NCBI GenBank assembly: GCA_009801085.1
Contig: VNWV01000002.1
Span: 3,534,001-3,598,000 of the forward strand
Reading direction: 5' to 3'
Source: Lasiodiplodia sp. COLG20
Lineage: Eukaryota; Ascomycota; Dothideomycetes; Botryosphaeriales; Botryosphaeriaceae
Length of the DNA: 64,000 bases
Position numbers and translations under genes: made by a program. Positions 44,850-54,111 of the stretch are shown piece after piece. How positions within the stretch are numbered: the first letter of the stretch is position 1; each line of letters opens with the position of its first letter. Under the pieces are notes generated by a model. It had not been told where the DNA came from and did not search any database. It was given only the letters and a program-made list of their open reading frames with translations.

Positions 44850-47143
44850 TTATTCTCCTGGTGTATGGAACCTCGCATGAGCCGCCATAGCAAATGCCGG
44901 CATGAGCGCGCCGCAGAGGTCGCAGACCTCAGCCTCGTCAGAGCAAACAGCCTCGTCTTCGTCGAGCGTGGCGCGGCTGTCTTGGGAAGAGGCTAGAAGG
45001 TCTTCGGAGCCGGTGCGACGGGCGTCTACGGCGGAATCCGACTCGTGTGAGAGAAATCGCGACGAAGGAAAATTTGTGCGAGATTCATCAGCCTCATGGC
45101 GAGCCTCGGAAGCAAAGCCGTCTCCACCTTCGGTCTCTCCGATGGTGACATGATCGTCGCTGGGGTCTGGTGCGACACCCTCCTCTGCCACCCTCCACTG
45201 GGCCAGTACCCTGTCCTGATTCTTGAACATTGCGCCAATGTCTCGCCCGCTGCTGGTCTTTGCGTCGCCTGCACACTCTGCCATATTGGTCACTGCGACG
45301 TTCACAAGGCTTAGATCCCACCCGCTCTTTTCCGGATGCAGTCGGCGAAAAAGCGGCACCAGCGCCTCGTGGACGAGCCGCTCGGCAAGTGCGTCGGCGG
45401 GAGTGGTGAGACTGAGAACAAAATTAGGAAGCGGAATGGACCTGGATACGCGCGCAAAAGTGCGCGGCCGGGTGTTTGTGGCGGGGTCGACGGGTGGGCG
45501 CGGACGCGTAGACAGGCGCAGGGTGCGGGGATGTGCGATCCAGCGCTGCTTGGCTGGCTGAGATCTGACTGTAAGGGCTTCTGCAGCCGAGGGAAGAAGA
45601 CTAGAATTGCAGATCTCGCCGTCGTCGTTCTCCAGCAGGTCGAGATGCATCCTCTTCATAAGGCTGACAGCCAGCATCTTCAGCTCTCTGACGACCTCGT
45701 CCAGGGTGTCGAGCCGGATGTAGCTGTCCTCGATGCTGATTTGCCTTGGCACGTCGCGTGCCTGGCCAACTTCTGAGTCGTCGACGCCATGAAGCAGCCC
45801 CCAAACTTTGGCGCCGATCCCATGAGGCGATCCTGGGCCTCCTAAGATTCTTTCGAGCCTCTCGGCGCTGACGCCCACGTGCTTCCTTACGTCACCAGCA
45901 GTCACTCGTTCTTCTGTGCCGCCGTAGACGAGCCCGTCGGAGAAGGCGGCGGGACGCTGCAGCACGAAGCCGCGAAGCTTCTGCGCGAGCTTGAAGCCAA
46001 TGCCGGGGATCTTCCCGATGTCATGGCCATCGACGAACTCGGTGGCGCTCGGCGGCAGCAGCGTCGTCTGGTCGTGCGGCTTCTTCACGTTGCCGACGAG
46101 CTTGGCCAGCAGCTTGTTGGTGGAAATGCCGACGGTGGCGGTATAACCTTTTTGGTGTTCCAGTTCGGCTCGGAGGTGGCGCGCCAGGTGGGAGCCAAGC
46201 AGCAGGCGCAACCGCAATGAGTCGTCATTACTCAGCTCGCCCGAAGCGGGATACGTATTGCCGGCAAAGCGGGTAGCGTCAAAGGCAAACCCGTGGGTCG
46301 GGTCGTCCTTGGATAAGCAAAAGTAGGCGTTGGTCAGGTCGTGTTGATTTAGCAGATTGACGTTATAGTCGACTTGGTCCGTCACGTCCAGCCATATCTA
46401 GACATCCCTGTTAGCGAGGTCGGCGGCGGTTATTCATAGGTTGGTTCCCTGACTTCGTCGAAACCTAGTCCTGTTCCAAGGTAAGCCCGCGGCAGCGAGG
46501 TGCGGCAGGAAGCATCAACCTACTTTCGACCCGGCCATTCCACGAGAACTGACGCAGGAAGCGGTACAGGTCCTTGGAGGCGTTGCGGAAGCGGGTCAGA
46601 TCCTCTCCAAGCACGATGACCTGAGACACGCCCGTCAGCCAGATAGCGGGCCGCGCTGCAGGACGGGAGAGGGTACCAGGTCGGGGCAGAGGCGCCTTGC
46701 TTCTTTGACGAGTTGCAGCTTATGCAAGCCCTGAGCGAGGCATCAGCGCGGCTCCGACGACAGAGGATGCGCTTACCCGGCGGCGGGCCTCGTAATTGCA
46801 GCTACTCCATCAGCCGGGATCGCGCACGCTGACGGGGAGCAGGGACGCACGTGACTATGATCTGCTTTTCTGCGGCGGCGGGTCAGCTCGTCGCTGCACG
46901 CGCTGCACGCCATGGGGACTTGCGTTGCACGGCCAGCGGCAGCTGCTTGAGAGCCGGGTGCGCGGCCTCGACGACGGCGCAGTAGAAGGCGTCGTAGTCC
47001 TCGAAGGCGGTCAGTCGACAAAAATACCCGGGGTGCGCGTTTGCTTGCGGCCTTAGCGGTACGAAGGCCTCAGCCACCAACAGGCGCGAGGGGAGACGCA
47101 CGAGATGAAGCACGATGCGAGAGGCAGGCCGGGGCGCTTGCAT
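44850..47143 (-). CDS. Y-family DNA polymerase, iota-like, with C-terminal UBZ3-like finger, eight exons, 625 aa
   Basis: Exons run 47143-47102, 46999-46924, 46869-46851, 46801-46777, 46730-46677, 46620-46524, 46468-46452 and 46397-44850, all in phase. Palm motifs are DYDAFY in exon 2 and GFDEIWLDVTD across the last junction; these carry the catalytic acidic residues. NYEARRRGLHKLQL and GEDLTRFRNASKDLYRFL are typical fingers-region blocks, and KIPGIGFKLAQKLRG is a helix-hairpin-helix. The tail ends in CDLC...H...H with spacing C-x2-C-x11-H-x3-H, the ubiquitin-binding UBZ3 pattern of polymerase eta. Translesion synthesis past damaged bases is expected. The second intron has GCAAGT...CAG ends (GC-AG). 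Three exons are 17-25 nt, so automated models may be wrong here. Confidence 0.88.
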
Positions 47144-47625
47144 GGCGACGTCATTGGCCGCGGAGGTCTCGTGTTAGGCGGGGAGCGGCTATCGCGATGC
47201 GGTGTTGAGGAGCGTGGGCGAGTGGGTGCCGGGGGCGCATGGTGTGCCAAAACGGGCGCGCAGGATGCGTTGCCACTGCGCGCGCGAGTCGCGGCGGGGC
47301 CCAGCCCGAGGCAGGGCTGCGATTGGCGCTCCTTGTTCCAACGGATCGCCGCTGATGGCCATGGCTGCTATTTTATTTATAGGCACAAACGGTGGATTGG
47401 CTCGGCGCGCAGGGTTTAGGCGCCGCGTCACCAGTGCCCGCCGTCCTCCATTATTCATTAACTTTCGCGCCCGCCCGCAGACGTTAAACGGCCCTGTCTT
47501 CTGCGCACAGAGTGCTTCTCTTCCCCGCTCCGCCCCGTCACCTGACCCACCCAGCCATATACCTATCGGGCCCCTCGCACTTATCGCAACTCTCTGCACC
47601 TGAGCAATCCACGCCCACACGTCCC
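47144..47625. promoter_or_regulatory. Divergent promoter between polymerase and RVxF-protein genes
   Basis: 482 bp between start codons pointing away from each other. GC-rich; no repeated motif noticed. Confidence 0.6.
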
Positions 47626-48639
47626 ATGATCGCCCTGCATCCGCCCAGCATGACCACTTCTCTGGCCATATTACCCACCCAGGCCGCGCCCGCCGTGCAA
47701 CAGCCTGCTCAGCGCCGTCCCAAGCTCTCGCTCAACACGGCCACCGTCCAGCACCGCAGCTTTGGCAAGGGTTCCAGCCTGCGTCTCGAGACCCTCTCTG
47801 CCGTCTCTCCTACCGCCCGCAACACCTTCAGCAACGGCTACGAGCAGCAGACGCTCTCGGCTGAGTCCAAGGCCGACACCCCCAGCTCCGCCTCTACCTT
47901 CAACTCTTCCACCTCGGCCTCGTCCTGCTCTTCTCTGGGCTCCTCGCTTGGCTCCGACTCGGCCAAGGTGCCCTACAAGCTCCCGCACAACGTGCAGAGC
48001 ATCCTCTCCAACAGCCCTCTTCCGCCCGTCCACAGGCACCGCACCATGTCTTCGCGCCCCATGTTCCCGGCCACCAAGCGCGTGAGCTTCCGCACCAACC
48101 TCACCGAGGACATCGTCACCACCAAGTACACCATGGCCCACTCGGACATTGCATCCTCGTCTTCGACTATTTCCTCGCTAGCGCTCGACACGGACACGAG
48201 CGAGGATGTCACTGCCACCGCCCCCGCCGCCACCACTACCCTGCCGTCGCGCACAGCCGCCAAGCTCGACCTTCAGCTCTCCAAGCCCACGCTCATGCAA
48301 GCGACCACTGCGCAGCACCACTCAACCGAGCGCCCGCGCTGCGCAAAACGCGAGTCACCTTCCGACTCGGAGTCGGATAGCGACTCGTGTCCCGCGACGC
48401 CCGTCGCCGGCCGGCGCAAGCGCATGCGCGAGTGGAAGTGGACGCTCGGGCCAGTCAATGGCCAGCAGCTCGACGCCAAGATGCTCCGCGAGGAGGACGA
48501 AGTCGACAGCGATCCCGACCAGGATCGGCTGACCTGCCAGCAGCGGTTCGCCCAATTCGCCGGGAGGCGACAGAGCGACGCCAGCGAACAGGGTAGCATT
48601 AGCAGCCCGACCAGCAGCGTCGAGGGCGACCGCAGATGA
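47626..48639 (+). CDS. Disordered conserved fungal protein with RVxF motif, 337 aa
   Basis: A single exon. The frame opens further upstream, but the ATG at 47626 is the first good start; one at 47650 is also possible. Most of the protein is Ser/Thr-rich. Two blocks look constrained: VPYKLPHNVQSILSNSPLPP (about 115-134) leading into KRVSFRTNLTEDIVTTKYTM (151-170), and RRKRMREWKWTLGPVNG (about 264-280). KRVSF matches the RVxF docking motif for protein phosphatase 1 (basic, Val, any residue, Phe). No catalytic domain is visible. A phosphatase-1 regulator is a hypothesis from the motif only; the sequence otherwise resembles an unnamed fungal family. Confidence 0.65.
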   Translation: MIALHPPSMTTSLAILPTQAAPAVQQPAQRRPKLSLNTATVQHRSFGKGSSLRLETLSAVSPTARNTFSNGYEQQTLSAESKADTPSSASTFNSSTSASSCSSLGSSLGSDSAKVPYKLPHNVQSILSNSPLPPVHRHRTMSSRPMFPATKRVSFRTNLTEDIVTTKYTMAHSDIASSSSTISSLALDTDTSEDVTATAPAATTTLPSRTAAKLDLQLSKPTLMQATTAQHHSTERPRCAKRESPSDSESDSDSCPATPVAGRRKRMREWKWTLGPVNGQQLDAKMLREEDEVDSDPDQDRLTCQQRFAQFAGRRQSDASEQGSISSPTSSVEGDRR

Positions 48640-51609
48640 CGACACGAAAAAAATATCTTGACACAATTAGCGACGCATCTACATGTGGTGTTTTACCGGG
48701 CATTCATATCACGGGTTCTGGCGCGCATGACTGACGTTATCCTATCACATGCATCATTCACGGGAGTCATTTGGTTATTGTCTTTATTAATCCCTTGCTT
48801 TCCTGTTTCATATTCGTATGATACCACGGCTCCGGGACGGAGCCATCTTTGGCGGTTTTTTGTATAGACGCACTATGAGCTAGACATGTAATAACAGCGG
48901 GTTGCGAACATGGATCTTGCGCCACGGCGTTTGTGCAGTGATGACAACCAACCGGACGCGGCCGGGTGCAAGCGATGCAGACGCCGTGGCAGAGGCGCGA
49001 CTGTTCTCGATTCTCGTACCCATCAGCCTTATCGCGATCTAGATCGCTAGAAATTGGACTGAAAATTTTGAATTGGAGAGGTGCGTGGATACGAAGCGGT
49101 GCATGATGCTGCGCTCGCGTCTGTCGCAGCCGCGCCTGCTGCAGCAGCAGCCGCGTCTATTCTTGCAGCGCGCAATTTCAACCGCGCAGGCGCACCAAAT
49201 GAGCCATTTGCTGTTCCCTCTCGCCAGCGAGAGCGTTTTCGGCGAGGAGGGGCCTGCGCGTGCCTTGGGGGCTGCGACCAGGAAAAGCCGTCTCGCGACG
49301 GCAGCCGTGCGGAAACGCCAGCCGGAAGCGGCAAAGCCGCCGTCTTTCGTTTCATGGGCAGGGGCCGTGGGGGGTTCAAGGGCGCCCGGGTACGATAGTT
49401 GGTTGATGTGTGGGTGGGCTTGCTGCGCACGGATGTAGGCACGCGCGCCGCAGCCCCTCTCTCCCCTCCCCTTCCCGCGTCTTCTTTGGGCCAGGGCGAC
49501 AGGGAAGGTGGATGCAGGCAAGGCGTTATTTTTTTTCTTTCTTTCCTCCTCCTTCCTTCGCCCTTCCTTTGGTGCAACTCTGGCGCCTGCATCCGTTATA
49601 TCGATAGCGCGGCCCATCATCTCGTATATCGTGTCTTGCATTCGACGCGCCAACCACAGCTCACCGACACCTGCAGGCTGTCAGACGCGGGCGCGCCCCG
49701 TCGGACCCCTCCAGCCGCTGCCGGTCTAGTGCCGCGCTCCTTCGTGCTGCTTTTGCGGGCCCTGGCAGGAGACAAAGGTCGAATGGGAGCAACTGTGGTT
49801 CATTCCATTATTTCCTATTTTAGCCTCGGCCGATGGGCCCCGGCTCTTATCCTTCGCGGTTGCGCCCGCCTCATCGGTGATGAATATGACTGTTGGTTGG
49901 CCTCTGCGCCCCATTAGCTGGAGTGCTATATACCGCCTCTCTGATGACGCGCTGATCGCTCGTTTCATGCGCCTTGGTGCTTCAGATTTCTGATGCAAAA
50001 CGAATACGCCTTCTGGTAGATTGTAGCCATACGCGCGCGCGCATTAAGCTTTCGTCTCTCCACCCCAACGTGCTATCGCACTGCGCAATCGCCTCTGACA
50101 CGAAACGACCCGAGGTTTTACCTTCTTCACGCCGCGTTTTGCCTTTTCCCTCTGAAATTGGCCACACTAGTTCGGCCCCCCTGGGTCCTTCTTTTCTCTT
50201 TTCCCGGGACCGTGGCTCACGCCGCGCGGATGCTGGCGGGTCGGAGATAAGTGTCCGCTACCTTGTGCCCCTTGCGCCACTTGGGAAAGAAAAGCTTCGC
50301 AGTGAGCGCCACGTGGGGTTGACAGGTAGCCGAAAGACGAATCTCCGGGTCAGGCACAATGCTACTACTGTGCCGCGCGTTGGTCTGGCTGGCGCCGCCA
50401 GTCGGGCTGAAAGCCGCAATACGAATCTCGCCGGCTGTGAGGAAAAGTTTTTTTTCTCTTCGTATGTAGGTAATTCATCTGTGACGCGAAGCGGGAGAGG
50501 GCATTGTATTGCGAGTCTCGAAACCCACTCTTCGTTTCTCGGCCCCATCCGATAGCGTTTCTCGTATAGGGTTTCACGCCGTATGGACTCACGAGGATCC
50601 CCCACTGTGGCGGCTCGCCGTGACGATCACTCGTTTCTTCGGAAGCGAAAGACGAGGGGTGGGCCATCTGTGCGCGCCGCATGGTTCGTGTCTTCTTTAT
50701 TTTTCTTTGTCTCAATCCCGGGGCGTCGGGCCCGTTTTTGGCATAGCCGTCTGAAGATAGGAAACGGTTGCAGCGTGTGGTGGCAGCATCCATCGGACAG
50801 ACTCGCGGTGCATCTCTGGTATGGATGGGTGCGCCAAGCCCAGGTCAGCCGGCCTCATGTCCGATGGCGAGTTGGGGTGCCTTGCCTCGGCTTGCGAGAC
50901 AGCCTGCTGCTATTCAGGCACCGTTGCTGTCAGATGCTTCTTGGCGGATGTGGCTGCCGTGTGCACAGCTCGTGTGTCTCAGCTTTTGACTTTCTTTTCT
51001 CTATTGGCCATGGCTGACGTGCTTCCGAAGGGGGACCCTGACCTTAGTGTGCTGTTCGCCTGCACCCAAAACTCAAGGTGTATGCCGCTTCGGGAAAGAA
51101 GCATGGTGGTTCATGCAGGCCACTTGCTATTTCTGGGTTCGCGGCGCAGATCATGCGGAGATGAAGCAGTGAGCGCTGATGTCTCCGACGACATGCTAAT
51201 GAGCTGGCCGCAGCACTACTGCACACTTCTCAGAGGTGGCATTGCAGGAAGACACGTTGATTTTTAGCATGAGCCTGCATGTGTCTCAGCATGCTACCTC
51301 GCTGCGCATCTGCGCTGTGGCCGTCGATCAGTCAGCCTGACGTCGTATCGATATTGACAATCCCTGTGCAGAGCCGGCCAATGAGAGCATACCTTGAGAG
51401 AGCATGTCCAATGAGCAAATTGTCTGATTGTTGGAGGTAAAAGTGGGTTCGCTATTTTCTCTACAGTCCCCTCTCGCAGCCGATTTGTTTTCTTCTCATG
51501 TCATGGGTAGTTGAAGCTATCGTCGGGATGCAAGTAATCAAATTGATGCTAGCTCTCAGCTGTAAACGAGTGTACACAAGCAGACTTGCTTGACAAAGAG
51601 AAGTCCACC
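48640..51609. other. Convergent intergenic gap of 3.0 kb
   Basis: Flanked by the stop codons of a plus-strand and a minus-strand gene, so no flanking promoter lies inside. It contains a perfect 14-bp palindrome GCGATCTAGATCGC at 49034-49047 and a C/T-rich tract at about 49525-49575. Overlapping open frames on both strands up to about 200 codons show no domain. I see no firm gene. Confidence 0.55.
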
Positions 51610-52064
51610 TCACACAGTCACCTCGGTCATCTCGGTAAGGACCCTCTTGCCGTCGATCCACCTGACTGCACTGAGGATCAAGCTGGAGCTGTGGGTCTCC
51701 TGGCCCGTTGCCTTGTCCTTGGTGGTGAACTTGGTGAGGTGGGCCGCTGTGCCGCCCTTCTGTTCGGCGTCGTCCCACTTGAGGATTTCGGAGGTGCTCT
51801 GCAGAATGATTTCGTTCTGAGCACGGGCATGCTTGACCGCTTCCTTGTACTGTTCGAAGTTGTATTTGTCGTGATTGATCCTGACAGTGTGTTCTGGTGA
51901 GTTTATGCTGGGTCTCTTGGGGTCGAAGCTCTTTACCTAACGAGGAAACTCGGGTCGACGTTCTCAGTGTAGGCTTTGATGGCAGTGTTGTCGTCCGGTT
52001 GGAAGAAGATGGTGTGAAGGAGCTGGTCCACCCAGTCGCCAATGGGCTTCAGTTGAGCAGACAT
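51610..52064 (-). CDS. NTF2/SnoaL-like small protein, two exons, 132 aa
   Basis: Exons run 52064-51937 and 51880-51610, with a 56-nt intron (GTAAAG...TGTCAG) that completes the Arg codon in FLVRINHDKYN. Neither exon alone is long, which makes the gene easy to overlook. The protein starts MSAQLKPIGDWVDQLLHTIF, has a central helix (FEQYKEAVKHARAQNEII) and ends in alternating strands (SLILSAVRWIDGKRVLTEMT). Size, order of helices and strands, and the closing W-x-x-GKRVLTEMTE resemble NTF2-like/SnoaL folds, which include isomerases, cyclases and small-ligand binders. The fold call is tentative and no active site is claimed. It shares a 484-bp promoter with the Zn2Cys6 gene, suggesting joint control. 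Confidence 0.7.
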
Positions 52065-52548
52065 TGTGCTCTGATAATGAATTGTCAGTATACTCGCCTG
52101 AGGAATGAGTGTTTGCCAATTTCTTACATTGTGCAAGTAAAGAGGTTTTCGTTTGAAAGTAGATATCTGGTGGTTGTGGTGGTTGCTGATGCTGTTCTAC
52201 AAGACGATACTGCTTGATTTATATCGTCTTCCCCAACCAACTGGCACAAGCATTTGTGTGGACATATTCGAAAGTCTCTCCGCACATATCCGCAAGATAT
52301 CGTCACAAAATTGCGGAGTTTAGTCACACGAAAATGTAGTTCCACATGTTTTCCATACGCTGTGCAGGGGAGGTAAGCCCTAACGCTGAGGAAGGATGAC
52401 TTAAGCGAGGAAACTCCGCACGCCGTGCGGAACTCCGCAACATCACATCATCAAGCCTGCGGACTTTTAAGTACAAGGCTGCGGACTTTTGCGATGAGTC
52501 GTGGTCTCGAAACCCCCGCCCTGGACCTGCGGATTGCCATCCAATAAC
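52065..52548. promoter_or_regulatory. Bidirectional promoter with nine TGCGGA/TCCGCA hexamers
   Basis: Separates the start codons of the NTF2-like (minus) and Zn2Cys6 (plus) genes. The hexamer TCCGCA or its complement TGCGGA begins at 52279, 52289, 52312, 52415, 52426, 52434, 52458, 52480 and 52528. Sites 52415-52431 form a perfect inverted repeat (TCCGCAC-gcc-GTGCGGA). CTGCGGACTTTT occurs twice, 22 bp apart. CGG triplets are the classic half-site of Zn2Cys6 regulators, so this array is probably the binding platform of the adjacent factor or a relative. Confidence 0.75.
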
Positions 52549-53598
52549 ATGTCTTTGTCACGCCAAAAGTCCTGTCACGCTTGTGTGCGCTCCAAGCGGA
52601 AATGCGACCAGACGTTCCCGAAATGCCGGCGCTGTATAGCGAGAAAAATCGATTGCGAGTACACGGGCCGGAATTCCCCCAGATCGCCTCAAGGAGCAGG
52701 GTCCGGGGGAGATTCAGACTCTGGGTATGCGGAGTTGTTCGCAGAAAGCGATGCTGGCTTGCAGCTCCAACGGAGCCCCGCAAGGGCGGCAGCGACGCTC
52801 TCTCCCTGCATGAATGATGCATTCTTCAATTTTGGAGACGACCCCTTCAACCTTCCACAGCTACCCGGCGAAGACTACCTCAGCCCGGCCGTCATCGAGG
52901 ACATTATGGCTCAGCAAGACCCGGACGACGTGGAGCAAATCATGTCGGGGGCAATATACCAGGCTCGCGTGGAGTTTATGGCGAAGCGAATAACAGCGAT
53001 TCCTAAGATGTTCGCCGAGCAGGCGCAGACCATGTTCATCCACCGCCGGCTGTTCCAAGAGAAGAGCCCTGCGGCGCTGCAGGACGCACTCAGCGCTTGC
53101 GCTCTGTACTGCCTGAAGAACCCGGAGAACCAAGCGTTGGTGTTCGCCAACTTGCAGCACAAGTCTCAGCAACTGATCGCCCAGACGGACCCTTTTCTGG
53201 CGTCCAAGGTTGAGCTTCTGGCGGCTGTACAGGCACTCCTTTTATACCACATCATCAGACTCTTTGACGGGGACATCCGGCTGAGAGCGCAAGCAGAGGC
53301 GGACGACGCAGTGCTCATTATGTGGGCGAAACAGCTGAAAGTGCGGATGCATCAGTTGGTGCCCTCACTGCCAGCCTCAGCTGGAGCACTCCTTCCGACG
53401 CAGAGCCGGCCGCAAGACTGGCAACGGTGGCTGATTGAGGAGAGCACACGGCGAACCGTGGTGAGCACGTTCATGGTGAGAGCAGTGTACGAGTTCTTGA
53501 AGTTTGGCTACGACAAAGCGTCGGACCATAGACTGAGCTTCACGGCACAGGCAGCACTTTGGAACGCGCAGTCGGAGTACGGGTGGCGGTCAGCGTGA
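52549..53598 (+). CDS. Zn2Cys6 transcription factor, C-terminally truncated by an in-frame TGA, 349 aa
   Basis: A single exon from the ATG at 52549. The binuclear zinc cluster is at residues 9-35: CHACVRSKRKC then CRRCIARKIDC, with spacing C-x2-C-x6-C-x5-C-x2-C-x6-C and a basic loop, so it binds DNA in the nucleus, typically at CGG triplets. A Ser/Gly linker leads to a helical region (DVEQIMSGAIYQARVEFMAK; LLAAVQALLLYHIIRLFDGD; STRRTVVSTFMVRAVYEFL) typical of small fungal regulators. The frame stops at TGA 53596-53598 after EYGWRSA, yet the same frame continues with family-like sequence for 57 more codons. The gene may be a truncated allele, use readthrough, or contain a base error. The adjacent promoter carries nine CGG-containing hexamers. 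Confidence 0.85.
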   Translation: MSLSRQKSCHACVRSKRKCDQTFPKCRRCIARKIDCEYTGRNSPRSPQGAGSGGDSDSGYAELFAESDAGLQLQRSPARAAATLSPCMNDAFFNFGDDPFNLPQLPGEDYLSPAVIEDIMAQQDPDDVEQIMSGAIYQARVEFMAKRITAIPKMFAEQAQTMFIHRRLFQEKSPAALQDALSACALYCLKNPENQALVFANLQHKSQQLIAQTDPFLASKVELLAAVQALLLYHIIRLFDGDIRLRAQAEADDAVLIMWAKQLKVRMHQLVPSLPASAGALLPTQSRPQDWQRWLIEESTRRTVVSTFMVRAVYEFLKFGYDKASDHRLSFTAQAALWNAQSEYGWRSA

Positions 53599-53772
53599 AG
53601 TGAGCACGAGAAAATAGAGGTCAGACTGACGCACTGGGATGATGATATTGCGAAAGCCAGTCCGAATGACATGGAGGAGCTCGGCATTCTGGTCATGGCA
53701 ACGTTCTGGGGCATGGAGACAACGAGCGAGTGGCTTGGCAAGGGCCACCATGCGCGGTTTGGGCTAGAGTGA
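53599..53772 (+). pseudogene. In-frame C-terminal continuation of the Zn2Cys6 gene beyond a premature stop
   Basis: 57 open codons directly after the TGA, ending in a second TGA at 53770-53772. The text HEKIEVRLTHWDDDIAKASP and MEELGILVMATFWGMETTSE is rich in aromatics and hydrophobics in a coding-like pattern and resembles the usual C-terminus of this regulator type, where a Trp is expected at the stop position (TGG to TGA). No intron of credible length can remove the stop; the only GT...AG pair spans 23 nt. Confidence 0.6.
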
Positions 53773-54111
53773 AACAAGGAGACTCCTATTTTTACATGTT
53801 GATGAGAGTTTGGTGTTGGCTTGAGTAGCGGATGAGTCAGCTTTGGATGACGTCAGTGGGCTGCGACGAGTCAGAGCCGCACGCCGCCGGCGAATGACAG
53901 CGCGGCAGCCCGGGCGCCAGCTGACACGAGCCCCATACTATACAACGCAGGTACGAGAAACCAAACCCACAGACACACCCGCCGGGCGCCTTTTTGCTCT
54001 GACCGCTTAGAGCTCCCCCACAGCTACTTTCTCTCGGACTAAACAGAGCCCCATCTTCTCCGATACTCCGGATTCGGCTCTCCGCCCGGTCATCTGGTGA
54101 AGAAGCCCGAC
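53773..54111. other. Short intergenic stretch
   Basis: 339 bp upstream of the methyltransferase-like gene, on the plus strand. No feature recognised. Confidence 0.5.

Noticed and set aside
49039..49653. 204-codon minus-strand frame in the 3-kb convergent gap
   Set aside because: Two overlapping frames of similar length and random-looking composition; no splice-supported extension found.
53595..53617. Possible 23-nt intron (GTGAAG...AATAG) that would remove the TGA
   Set aside because: Far below the minimum functional intron length and without a branch site; also breaks the frame.
51610..54111. A secondary-metabolite gene cluster around the Zn2Cys6 and NTF2-like genes
   Set aside because: No polyketide synthase, peptide synthetase, terpene cyclase, P450 or transporter nearby; the next gene is only methyltransferase-like.
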